Positions 15,159 through 22,430 of a DNA stretch of 36,912 nt are shown one piece after another. The stretch is taken from assembly GCA_964577435.1 (NCBI GenBank), contig CAZNZD010000010.1, positions 1 through 36,912 of the forward strand. The letters run 5' to 3'. The DNA comes from MWDF01 sp964577435 (GTDB lineage: Bacteria; Bacillota; DTU025; MWDF01). Position 1 is the first letter of the stretch; each line of letters begins with the position of its first letter. The notes beneath the pieces are model-generated. The model saw only the letters and a program-made list of their open reading frames with translations, did no database searches and had not been told where the DNA came from. Position numbers and translations under genes: made by a program.

Positions 15159-15446
15159 GTGGTTTACGAAGACAGGGTATTGAATTGCAGAGATTGCGGC
15201 AAGGATTTCGTTTTCACGGCAGGAGAGCAGGAATTCTTCGCACAGCGCGGCTTTGAGAACCAGCCCACAAGGTGCCCCGAGTGCCGTAAGGCACGCAAGA
15301 TGCAGCAGAACGGCGGAAACGTCAGGCAGATGTATGATGCCACCTGCAGCAACTGCGGCGCTCCTTGCAAGGTTCCCTTCCAGCCCAGCGGCGACAAGCC
15401 GGTCTACTGCAGCGACTGCTTCTCGGCTCACCGCAGCGGTCGTTAA
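15159..15446 (+). CDS. Small double zinc-ribbon protein
   Basis: A 95-residue protein with two cysteine clusters. The first, CRDC...CPEC (Cys10, 13, 39, 42), has the conserved spacing and the motif DFVFTAGEQEFFA. That is typical of the 'probable zinc-ribbon' family found in many anaerobes. The second is CSNCGAPC...CSDC (Cys63, 66, 70, 84, 87). Such proteins are thought to bind zinc and possibly nucleic acid, but their role is not established. The GTG start follows GAGGT at a workable distance. It is a single-gene unit with its own promoter and terminator, which suggests independent and possibly strong expression. Confidence 0.85.
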   Translation: MVYEDRVLNCRDCGKDFVFTAGEQEFFAQRGFENQPTRCPECRKARKMQQNGGNVRQMYDATCSNCGAPCKVPFQPSGDKPVYCSDCFSAHRSGR

Positions 15447-15473
15447 CAGAAGCTTCCAAACGGAAGGACGGAG

Positions 15474-15499
15474 AACAGGCCTCAGGGCCTGTTTTCCTT
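15474..15499 (+). terminator. Terminator of the zinc-ribbon gene
   Basis: AACAGGCC (15474-15481) pairs with GGCCTGTT (15486-15493) around TCAG, followed by TTCCTTT. Confidence 0.75.
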
Positions 15500-15548
15500 T
15501 ATGTAATAGGATTCATTTCAGGCATGTCGAAGGAAACTGATAGATGGA

Positions 15549-15577
15549 TTGCGGCAAAGGCCGCCATTGTGTATACT
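15549..15577 (+). promoter_or_regulatory. Candidate promoter of the TPR gene
   Basis: TTGCGG (15549-15554) and TATACT (15572-15577) are 17 bases apart; the -10 is good and the -35 weak. The start would lie about 55 bases before the ATG. Confidence 0.45.
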
Positions 15578-15638
15578 TCATTCTAAAATGCTATGACAAT
15601 CAAACCAAATCCGCATATCACATGGGAGGTTCTGAAGG

Positions 15639-16376
15639 ATGAGAAAGCACTCGCTGGCTATCATTGCGCTCCTGGCATTCATTTTGGCGTTCGCTTCCGT
15701 GGTGTCGGCAGCAACGGTCGCAGAGCAGGCAGATGCGCTCTATGCCGCAAGGAAGGACATGGCAAACGTGATGAAGGGCATTGCCCTCATAGATGCTCAG
15801 CTGGCATCCAACGAGAAGCAGTACGACCTTCTCTGGAGGCAGGCGAGGTTCTACCATTTCGTGGGAGACAGGGCGACCGGAAAGGACAGGCAGGCAAACT
15901 TCGAGAAGGGCAAGGCCTTCGCCGAGAAGGCGGTAGCGCTGAATGATGCGGTCCTTGACGGACACTACTGGTTAGCTGCCTGCATAGGCTCCGTTGGCGT
16001 GGAGCGTGGAATCCTAAGCAGCCTCTTCATGGTTTCGCCCATGAAGAAGGAGCTGGAGGCATGCATCAAGATCGATCCCAAGCATGCCGCTACAAGATAT
16101 GTCTACGCTCAGCTGCTGTACAAAGTCCCCGGTATCGCCGGAGGCAACGTGAAACAGGCGCTTGAGGAGGCGAAGCTGTCCATCACATACGATCCAAACG
16201 TGATAGCCCACTGGCTGAACTACGGCATCATAGCCGCCGCCAACAAGGACTATAAGACGGCGAGGATGGCCTTGGAGAAGGCTATAGGCATGCCGGACGA
16301 CCCTGAAGATCCGTTCGGAAGCCAGCAGGACAGGGATGAGGCCAAGGCTGAACTGAAGAAGATAGAAGGCAAATAG
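15639..16376 (+). CDS. Secreted TPR protein (TatT-like)
   Basis: A 245-residue protein with a signal peptide (MRKHSLAIIALLAFILAFA, probable cleavage after VSA at 24), so it acts outside the membrane. The rest is helical with TPR-like repeats. Particular blocks are HYWLAACIGSVGVERGILSSLF, which precedes KKELEACIKIDP; then YVYAQLLYKVPGIAGGN; then ARMALEKAIGMPDDPE. This resembles TPR proteins related to TatT, the helical component described with some TRAP transporters. That kinship is an inference from the pattern. The linked TRAP permease in this window is 11 kb away. The ATG follows GGGAGGT. A strong hairpin separates it from the DOMON gene. Confidence 0.7.
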   Translation: MRKHSLAIIALLAFILAFASVVSAATVAEQADALYAARKDMANVMKGIALIDAQLASNEKQYDLLWRQARFYHFVGDRATGKDRQANFEKGKAFAEKAVALNDAVLDGHYWLAACIGSVGVERGILSSLFMVSPMKKELEACIKIDPKHAATRYVYAQLLYKVPGIAGGNVKQALEEAKLSITYDPNVIAHWLNYGIIAAANKDYKTARMALEKAIGMPDDPEDPFGSQQDRDEAKAELKKIEGK

Positions 16377-16386
16377 GCGGTATAAC

Positions 16387-16409
16387 GGGCCGGGGAAGCA
16401 CCCCGGCCC
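16387..16409 (+). terminator. Hairpin between the TPR and DOMON genes
   Basis: GGGCCGGGG and CCCCGGCCC form a 9-bp GC stem around AAGCA, followed by CTTGTATT. The T tract is poor, so this may only partly terminate, allowing read-through to the next gene 20 bases on. Confidence 0.6.
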
Positions 16410-16428
16410 TTGTATTCGAGGTGATAGC

Positions 16429-17010
16429 ATGAAGAAAACGTTGGTAATAGCGCTCTCTTTTGCAATTGGCATCGCATTCCTCTTTTCGATCAGCCCGCTG
16501 CCAGCAACAGCAGCTGCTGTCAAGGCAGGAAGGCCCAATGCCAAACCAGCAGTAGACGCTGTATTGGAAGCATATGGCATGGATGCAATCACAGTGGGGA
16601 AGGCGACAGTCAGCATCGCGGTCTGGCAGGACAGGATATATGTGCACGTCAAGGCTAAAGCGACCGGATGGCTGTCAGTGGCATTCAACCGCCAGGGGAA
16701 GGGAATGGACGGAGGGAATATGGTCTTCGGCTACCTCGATTCATCCGGGAAGGCCGCCGTCAGAAACGACCTCGGCAGGGGCTGGGCACATTCGGCCTCC
16801 GCCAAGCAGGATGTTGCCGAGTTCTCATTCAAGGTTGTAGAAGGCGAGGCGTCCTTCGAGTTCTCATATCCGCTGAGCTTCGCAAGCGGATATGGAATAG
16901 CTGGCCTTACTGAGGGAACAACATATACGATGCTTGTCGCATGCAATGAGAGGTCATATTCCCTTACGGCCAAGCACAGCTGGTACGGTAAGGCGGACTT
17001 CACCATTTAG
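16429..17010 (+). CDS. Secreted DOMON-like domain protein
   Basis: A 193-residue exported protein. A signal peptide (MKKTLVIALSFAIGIAFLF, cleavage near ATAAA at about 30) precedes one domain. The domain pattern is IYVHVKAKATGWLSVAFN, then GKGMDGGNMVFGY, then DLGRGWAHSA, and a final strand TYTMLVACNERS. This matches DOMON domains, which bind haem or sugars in extracytoplasmic electron-transfer or carbohydrate proteins. No axial haem ligand can be assigned safely by eye; His121 in GWAHSA is a candidate. The ATG follows GAGGTGA. It may be read through from the TPR gene upstream, suggesting an envelope role for both. Confidence 0.75.
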   Translation: MKKTLVIALSFAIGIAFLFSISPLPATAAAVKAGRPNAKPAVDAVLEAYGMDAITVGKATVSIAVWQDRIYVHVKAKATGWLSVAFNRQGKGMDGGNMVFGYLDSSGKAAVRNDLGRGWAHSASAKQDVAEFSFKVVEGEASFEFSYPLSFASGYGIAGLTEGTTYTMLVACNERSYSLTAKHSWYGKADFTI

Positions 17011-17070
17011 AAGAAACTTTGTGCCAATACTGAGGAGCCTTATAGAAACCCCGGAACATGCAGGTGATTT

Positions 17071-17099
17071 GAGGCCGTGAGAGCGGCCTCTTATTATTG
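17071..17099 (+). terminator. Terminator after the DOMON gene
   Basis: GAGGCCG (17071-17077) pairs with CGGCCTC (17084-17090), followed by TTATTATTGTT. The tail runs straight into the next promoter's -35 box. Confidence 0.75.
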
Positions 17100-17128
17100 T
17101 TGACATACTGTATAGCACATAGTATAGT
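17100..17128 (+). promoter_or_regulatory. padR promoter with internal inverted repeat
   Basis: TTGACA (17100-17105, perfect consensus) and TATAGT (17123-17128) with a 17-base spacer. ATACT (17105-17109) and AGTAT (17121-17125) form an inverted repeat spanning the spacer. PadR repressors often bind such repeats over their own promoters, so autoregulation is likely. Confidence 0.75.
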
Positions 17129-17168
17129 AACTTACATAATGATATGTGATACCGAAGGGGGTGCCGGA

Positions 17169-17492
17169 TTGGACCTTGAGAACCTCGAAAAGGAGATGAA
17201 TAGGGGCTTCCTGCAGCTTGTGATACTGATGCTACTGGAAAGGCCTATGTACGGTTACCAGATGTCCAAGCTGATGGAGGAGAGAGGCGCCGCGATTGAG
17301 GAGAGCACTCTTTATCCGCTGATGAGAAGGTTGGAATCACAGGGCCTATTAGAAAGCAGATGGGACACATCCGAGGGGAAGGCAAGGAAATACTATCAGG
17401 TGACCGAAGACGGCCGCGAGGTAAGAGGCCGGCTGGAGGATATTGTAAGAAGGCAGTCGTCGCTAATAGACGAGTTGCAGGGAGGGATTTGA
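17169..17492 (+). CDS. PadR-family transcriptional regulator
   Basis: A 108-residue winged-helix repressor. The family core is clear: LVILMLLERPMYGYQMSKLM, then IEESTLYPLMRRLESQGLL (recognition helix region), then the wing GKARKYYQVTEDG, and a C-terminal dimerisation helix. The TTG start is chosen because it follows AGGGGG (about 17156-17161) and lies downstream of the promoter; the frame is open further upstream, but an ATG at 17139 would sit almost at the transcription start. The gene abuts the HAAS membrane protein with no gap, a pairing common in Bacillota, where the regulator controls the operon. The inducer is unknown. Confidence 0.92.
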   Translation: MDLENLEKEMNRGFLQLVILMLLERPMYGYQMSKLMEERGAAIEESTLYPLMRRLESQGLLESRWDTSEGKARKYYQVTEDGREVRGRLEDIVRRQSSLIDELQGGI

Positions 17493-18419
17493 ATGTCAAA
17501 GAGGATAGAGGAGTATCTTTCTGAGGTAAGCCACTACATTTCTGAGCCAGGAAAGTCCTCAGACATCATTAAGGAGATAAGAAGCCACATCGCGGACAAG
17601 GCGGCGGAGGCCTACGGCGAAGCCAGCGAGGAGAACATGGAGAAGGTGCTCTCAGGCATGCCGGCGGCAAGGGAGATGGCGGCGACCTTCTCACAGGACA
17701 AGGAGATAATCGCCCCCTACTACAGGAAGCATATAATCGTCTACACGGCTTTCCTGTTTGCGATAAGCCTGGGCGTGTCGGTGGCCTCAGCGGTGCTCGG
17801 GAAGGGCATCCAGCTCATCCCGTTCTTAAGCACCTCCACCTCCAATGTGCTCGAGCTGGTGACCGGGCTTCCGGCAGCGTTCTTCTTCTACTTCGGCGTC
17901 GTCTGCCTGTTCTTCATGATCCTGACGAAGTACAGGCAGGTTAAGCCGGCTTGGCTGGGAGGGGCATTTGAAAGCGCGGGCAAGGAGTTCGGCAAGCCGA
18001 GCCTTGCGGGCCTCGGAGGAAGGCTAATAGGATTTCTGGCGGTGGTGCTGGTCCTGAGCTTCCAGAAGGAGATAGCGGAGGCCATTTCAAAGGCCGGCAA
18101 CGTGACGGTGTTCTACCTTCCTCAGCTTCTGACGAACGCCTTCCTGGCCCTTGCCGGGATAGACCTCGCAGTATACGTCATGAGGTTTCTTGCCAATACC
18201 CCTGCCCTTGAGGCGGCGGGGGCGGCAATGAAGCTCATCGTGCTGGCGTTCATAGTTAGGATGCCTCTGGGCTTCGAATCCCTCGACGGGCTGAGCGGGA
18301 CGCTTGCCGCCGGCATCGAGGTCGGAATCAGGACCGTAATCGTTATAGTAGTGGTGATAACCACCATAGAGCTTATAAGGTGGCTGATGTACTCCTTCTC
18401 CGAGAAGTACCTCAAGTAG
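17493..18419 (+). CDS. HAAS-domain membrane protein paired with PadR
   Basis: A 308-residue protein. The first 70 residues (IEEYLSEVSHYI..., IIKEIRSHIADKAAEAYGE, VLSGMPAAREMAATF) match the HAAS domain, formerly part of DUF1700/DUF1129. It is usually encoded next to PadR regulators and thought to sense or relay signals at the membrane. The rest contains about seven hydrophobic segments, without a recognised transporter or enzyme signature. The ATG starts at the base after the padR stop, with GGAGGG 6 bases before it, so the two are one transcript. Its real role is unknown. Confidence 0.82.
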   Translation: MSKRIEEYLSEVSHYISEPGKSSDIIKEIRSHIADKAAEAYGEASEENMEKVLSGMPAAREMAATFSQDKEIIAPYYRKHIIVYTAFLFAISLGVSVASAVLGKGIQLIPFLSTSTSNVLELVTGLPAAFFFYFGVVCLFFMILTKYRQVKPAWLGGAFESAGKEFGKPSLAGLGGRLIGFLAVVLVLSFQKEIAEAISKAGNVTVFYLPQLLTNAFLALAGIDLAVYVMRFLANTPALEAAGAAMKLIVLAFIVRMPLGFESLDGLSGTLAAGIEVGIRTVIVIVVVITTIELIRWLMYSFSEKYLK

Positions 18420-18450
18420 GAAACGGGGCTTGTGCCCCCTTTCCTTTATT
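18420..18450 (+). terminator. Terminator of the padR-HAAS unit
   Basis: GGGGC (18425-18429) pairs with GCCCC (18434-18438) around TTGT, extended by GAAA/TTTC at its base and followed by CTTTATT. Confidence 0.7.
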
Positions 18451-18531
18451 GGGGTGCGTTGCAGGAAGACGGGCAGCCGGGGTGGTATTATCTACTTAAG
18501 GCGGCATTTGGATGACTGAGGAGGTCGGATC

Positions 18532-19485
18532 TTGCAGAGCATTGAGGAGAGGTATGCGATAGGGGCAAAGGCCATGGTGCTGCTACTTGCGGTCAGTATA
18601 CCGCTTGGGGCACTTAAGCTTGTGTTCGGGGTAGCATCCATGAGCGCCGCGCTGGTCTCAAGCTCGATAATGACCACAATGACTGCGCTGACCACAGTCT
18701 CGACGCTGACTTCCATGCGGCTTGCTACAAGAAGGGCTGATAAACAGCGCTTCTTCGTTCAAAGCAAGCTCGGCGTGATGTTCTCCAGGCTTGTCGCGAC
18801 CCTCCTTGTCATATTCGGCATAATAATTGCCAGGGGAAACGCGGTCAACCTTCTCACCGGAGACTATGCAAGGCCCAAATGGCCGGCGCTGGTATTGGCG
18901 CTGGCATCAGTGCTAATCAAGGAGGCCTGCTATATAACCACGAGGCGCGCGGCAGCCAAGACCCACAACAGCGCAATAATGACGGAGGCTGTGTATCAGA
19001 GGATAGATATGGGAGGGTCGCTCGTCGCCTTCTTCGGAGCGCTCATCGGGCTGATTTGGGTTCCCGCGCTAGATCCGGTCGCTGGCATAGTCATCGGGGC
19101 GGGACTATCCTGGATGGGCCTCCAGCTGTGGTGGAACTCCATTGCCGAGCTTCTTGAGGAGAAGCTTGAACCTCAGTTAATGGCCTCGATCCGGAAGGTG
19201 CTCGACTCCGTCAGGACTAGGCAGGGGAAGTTCACGCTGGAGGAGGCCACGGCGAGGAAGTACGGAGGATTCGTATACGTCGACGTCAAGGTGGGCATGG
19301 ACCCTTCAATCACGCTGCTTGAATCTCATGCAGCTTCCGAGAGGATAGAGAGCCTCATCAAGAGGGCTCTTCCGTTCGTGTCCGGAGTGGATGTGGACGC
19401 TGAGCCATCAGCTGACGGCGGCGCGGACTTCGACGTTGACGTGGAAGAGAAATACACAGAACCCAAAGCGGAAGATCAGGGGTGA
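18532..19485 (+). CDS. CDF-like cation transporter with degenerate metal sites
   Basis: A 317-residue membrane protein that aligns along its length with the cation diffusion facilitators, which export Zn, Fe or Mn by proton exchange. About six membrane helices and a cytoplasmic ferredoxin-like tail (FVYVDVKVGMDPSITLLESHAASERIESLI) are seen. In the E. coli protein FieF the metal is held by two aspartates in helix 2 and a His and Asp in helix 5. Here the helix 2 positions are Ser and Met (AALVSSSIM), and helix 5 has YQRID, so only the Asp remains. Transport of the usual metals is therefore doubtful. The tail ends in an acidic stretch. The TTG start follows GAGGAGGT (18518-18525). It is the first gene before the ROK kinase. 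Confidence 0.8.
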   Translation: MQSIEERYAIGAKAMVLLLAVSIPLGALKLVFGVASMSAALVSSSIMTTMTALTTVSTLTSMRLATRRADKQRFFVQSKLGVMFSRLVATLLVIFGIIIARGNAVNLLTGDYARPKWPALVLALASVLIKEACYITTRRAAAKTHNSAIMTEAVYQRIDMGGSLVAFFGALIGLIWVPALDPVAGIVIGAGLSWMGLQLWWNSIAELLEEKLEPQLMASIRKVLDSVRTRQGKFTLEEATARKYGGFVYVDVKVGMDPSITLLESHAASERIESLIKRALPFVSGVDVDAEPSADGGADFDVDVEEKYTEPKAEDQG

Positions 19486-19490
19486 TTGGT

Positions 19491-20621
19491 ATGAGCGAAG
19501 GCGGCATCTTCTTTCCGGGTTTCAACCGAGAGCACGCAAGGGCGCTAGAGGAGGTAAGGCAGGGGCTTAGGGCTCCGCATGCCGGAGACGGGGCGGAAAG
19601 CGTCGCCATTGACGAGCTAGTGGCGAACGGCCTTCTTTATAAGGACAGGCAGGGGGTCTCAATCGACCCTGAGTACGGCTACCTGCTCGGAATAGACATC
19701 GGCGGCACATCGGCGAAGTCGATGCTCATAGACTTCAGTTTCACGCCTGTAGCCGGAAGCTTCAGGAGCGAGAACAGGGGCACCGACATCGAATCCTTCA
19801 GGAAGAGCCTGGGAAAGGCGCTTGACGGCACAATGGCCGCAGTGAACCCTAGAAGGCTGCTGGGCATAGGTATCGCGCTTCCGGGCACGGTCGACCCCAA
19901 GGCCGGAAAGGTGCTCTTCACCCCCAATATACAGTTTCTTTCCGGGCTGGGGGCGAATGAGCTTCTTCCGGAGAGGTACAGGAAGAAATGGCATAACCTC
20001 AAGATGATGCTCGAGCATGACTGCAAGGCCGCAGTTGTCGCCGAAAAGCTCGCAGGCGGGCCGCGGCACACGAAAAGGGCTGAGGAATCCGTAGTCTCAG
20101 TCACAGTAGGCACCGGCGTCAGCGCCGGCTCTTACGTGAACGGGGGCGTGCTCAGAGGAACGGGCAACACGGCCGGGGAGTTCGGCCACATCGTAGTCAA
20201 CAGCAGCGAGGGAAGGCTCTGCGGATGCGGGAAGGTCGGCTGCCTTGAGGCTGAGGCGTCAGGGCTGGCTCTACAGGCCAAGTGGCTTGAGAGGACAGGG
20301 CTTGAGGCGACTGTGGTGGAGATTGCGCACGCCGCGATGAACGGCGAGCCGGAGGCGATTGAGCTCTTCAGGGAGACCGGATACTGGCTGGGCCTGGGGC
20401 TTAGCTATATTGTCAACCTTATGGAACCCGCCCTCATCACCCTATACGGGGGGGTCTCGGCAGCCTATGACCTGTTCAGCGAGTCTTTGAACGAGACTTT
20501 GTCGAAATACGCTTGGCCGCTTGCCACATGGAAGGTCGAGAGGTCAATGCTGGGAGCGGAGATAGTGGGGCTTGGCGCGGCGCTCGTTGTATATGAGGAC
20601 ATACTGGCATCGTTTGCCTGA
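19491..20621 (+). CDS. ROK-family sugar kinase (glucokinase candidate)
   Basis: A 376-residue ROK protein. ATP-binding GIDIGGTSAKS is at 67-77, the catalytic Asp is Asp177 in EHDCKAA, and the EFGH motif ends at His233. That His forms the zinc site with Cys244, Cys246 and Cys251 (CGCGKVGC). All kinase elements are therefore present. The first 60 residues are odd: they end like the wing of a ROK repressor (VANGLLYKDRQGVSIDPEYGYLLGID), but the helix-turn-helix in front looks shortened. It is thus more likely a kinase than a repressor. The next gene is phosphoglucomutase, which supports glucose as substrate. The ATG follows AGGGGTG; a GTG three codons earlier overlaps the upstream stop. Confidence 0.82.
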   Translation: MSEGGIFFPGFNREHARALEEVRQGLRAPHAGDGAESVAIDELVANGLLYKDRQGVSIDPEYGYLLGIDIGGTSAKSMLIDFSFTPVAGSFRSENRGTDIESFRKSLGKALDGTMAAVNPRRLLGIGIALPGTVDPKAGKVLFTPNIQFLSGLGANELLPERYRKKWHNLKMMLEHDCKAAVVAEKLAGGPRHTKRAEESVVSVTVGTGVSAGSYVNGGVLRGTGNTAGEFGHIVVNSSEGRLCGCGKVGCLEAEASGLALQAKWLERTGLEATVVEIAHAAMNGEPEAIELFRETGYWLGLGLSYIVNLMEPALITLYGGVSAAYDLFSESLNETLSKYAWPLATWKVERSMLGAEIVGLGAALVVYEDILASFA

Positions 20622-20634
20622 CGCGGAGGTGCGC

Positions 20635-22356
20635 ATGGGAAGGGCGATGGACAATTACCGTAGATGGCATGATTTCAAGGGAATGGACCAGGAGCTAAGA
20701 TCAGAGCTTGAGGCCATGAAGGGCGATGCGCGGCTCATCGAGGAGAGCTTCGGTGCCGGCCTTGAGTTCGGCACCGCGGGCTTAAGGGGCATAATCGGCG
20801 CCGGCACCAACCGCATGAACATATACACTGTCAGGAAGGCCACGCTCGGTCTTGCCAGGTATGTCAAGGAGAACTCGCCCGAGCCGTGGTCCGTGGCGAT
20901 AGCATACGACAACAGGCGCAAATCGCGGCTGTTCGCAGAGGAGGCTGCAAGGGTACTCGCCGCTAATGGCGTAAAGGCCCTGCTCTTCGAGGAGATGCAG
21001 CCGACGCCGCTTCTTTCGTTTTCGGTCCTTGATTCCGCGGCAAGCGCCGGCATCATGGTGACTGCAAGCCATAACCCGAAGGAGTACAACGGCTACAAGG
21101 TCTATTGGAGCCACGGAGGGCAGGTCGTCGAGAAGCATGCCTATCCCCTTATGAAGGCCTTCGACGGGATAGAAGACGAGCTGGCAATAGACGCCATGGA
21201 CCTCGCCGAGGCGAGGGACGAGGGCCTGATAATAACGTTGGGCGAGGACGTCAAGGAGCGCTATATGGGGAAGGTGCTTGGCCTTGTGCAGGGTCAGAAG
21301 CTTAGCTCGAAGGCCAAGGGCATACCGATAGTCTTCACGCCGCTTCATGGTACCGGGGTGAAGTTGGTCCCCGAGGCGCTCATGAGGGCGGGCTTCACCG
21401 GAGTAAGGTATGTGGAAAGCCAGATGGTCCCGGACACGGAGTTCAGCACTACTGCGAAGCCGAACCCAGAGGAGCCGCAAGTCTACAGGATGGGCCTTGA
21501 GATAGCGAAGGGCTGCGGAGCCAGCCTGGTCATGGCCACCGATCCGGACGCGGACAGGCTTGGCGCAATGAGCAGGGAGAAGGACGGGACCTTCCGCCTG
21601 ATAACCGGCAACCAGATGGGGGCGCTTCTAACGGATTACCTGATTTCTACTTCGCAGGGAAAGCTTGACGGCAGCGTCATTATCAAGACGATAGTCACCT
21701 CGGACCTGGGCGCGAGGGTCGCCGCAAAGGCCGGAGTCAAGGTCATTGACGTGCTTACCGGCTTCAAGTACATAGGCGAGCTAATAGACAGTTTCGAAAG
21801 CAAGGGGGCCCCGAGCTTCCTGTTCGGATATGAGGAAAGCTACGGCTACCTTGCCGGAGGATTCGTAAGGGACAAGGACGCGGTGCAGATCGCACTTCTT
21901 GTGGCCTTTATGGCTGCATCGCTTTCTGAGAAGGGCATGACTCTGGGAGACAGGCTCGATGCCCTTTACGAGGAGCACGGCTACTTCGTGGATGAGGTGG
22001 TGAACATCGCACTGGCCGGGCTGGAAGGCCAGAGGAGGATAGAGAGGATAATGTCCTCGCTGAGGAGCGATCCTCCTTTCGTAGTGGGTGTGAACAGGAT
22101 TCTCTCCACAGCGGACTACATGGAGAGCAAGGTGCGCTTCGCCGACGGAAGCGACAGCGTGCCTACCGGCCTTCCTGAATCGAACGTGCTTAAGTATGTG
22201 CTGGAGGACGGCTCATGGGTTTGCGTTAGGCCGTCCGGAACCGAACCGAAGCTTAAGGTCTACATCGGCGCCCAGGCGAAGGAGAGAAGGCAGGCCCAGG
22301 CGAAGGCCGATTCACTTAAAGCATCTTCGAGGCGGATGGTGGAGGAGAGAGGCTGA
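20635..22356 (+). CDS. pgm: Phosphoglucomutase (alpha-D-phosphohexomutase family)
   Basis: A 573-residue phosphohexomutase, probably converting glucose-6-P and glucose-1-P in the cytoplasm. The FGTAGLRG opening (45-52) is typical of the long PgcA-type branch. The phosphoserine loop is TASHNP with Ser145, the magnesium loop is DPDADR (303-308), the sugar loop is FGYEESYGYLAG, and the phosphate-binding loop is RPSGTEPKLKVY near the C terminus. All four active-site loops are intact. The ATG at 20635 is preceded by GGAGGT; an upstream in-frame GTG would overlap the ROK gene by 50 bases. It lies 13 bases after the ROK gene and faces pgi across a shared terminator. Confidence 0.95.
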   Translation: MGRAMDNYRRWHDFKGMDQELRSELEAMKGDARLIEESFGAGLEFGTAGLRGIIGAGTNRMNIYTVRKATLGLARYVKENSPEPWSVAIAYDNRRKSRLFAEEAARVLAANGVKALLFEEMQPTPLLSFSVLDSAASAGIMVTASHNPKEYNGYKVYWSHGGQVVEKHAYPLMKAFDGIEDELAIDAMDLAEARDEGLIITLGEDVKERYMGKVLGLVQGQKLSSKAKGIPIVFTPLHGTGVKLVPEALMRAGFTGVRYVESQMVPDTEFSTTAKPNPEEPQVYRMGLEIAKGCGASLVMATDPDADRLGAMSREKDGTFRLITGNQMGALLTDYLISTSQGKLDGSVIIKTIVTSDLGARVAAKAGVKVIDVLTGFKYIGELIDSFESKGAPSFLFGYEESYGYLAGGFVRDKDAVQIALLVAFMAASLSEKGMTLGDRLDALYEEHGYFVDEVVNIALAGLEGQRRIERIMSSLRSDPPFVVGVNRILSTADYMESKVRFADGSDSVPTGLPESNVLKYVLEDGSWVCVRPSGTEPKLKVYIGAQAKERRQAQAKADSLKASSRRMVEERG

Positions 22357-22371
22357 CGGGATGTAAATGAG

Positions 22372-22411
22372 GAAAGCCCCGGCGAGGCTCAATGCCATCG
22401 TCGGGGCTTTC
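22372..22411. terminator. Bidirectional terminator between pgm and pgi
   Basis: GAAAGCCCCGGCGA (22372-22385) pairs with TCGTCGGGGCTTTC (22398-22411) around a 12-base loop, with one G-T pair. It lies between convergent genes and has A/T-ended stems on both strands, so it can serve both. Confidence 0.75.
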
Positions 22412-22430
22412 ACATTCTACGCGCTGCTCA

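Noticed and set aside
17097..17168. Longer N terminus for the PadR protein
   Set aside because: The open frame upstream overlaps the promoter hexamers and transcription start, so these codons are not translated.
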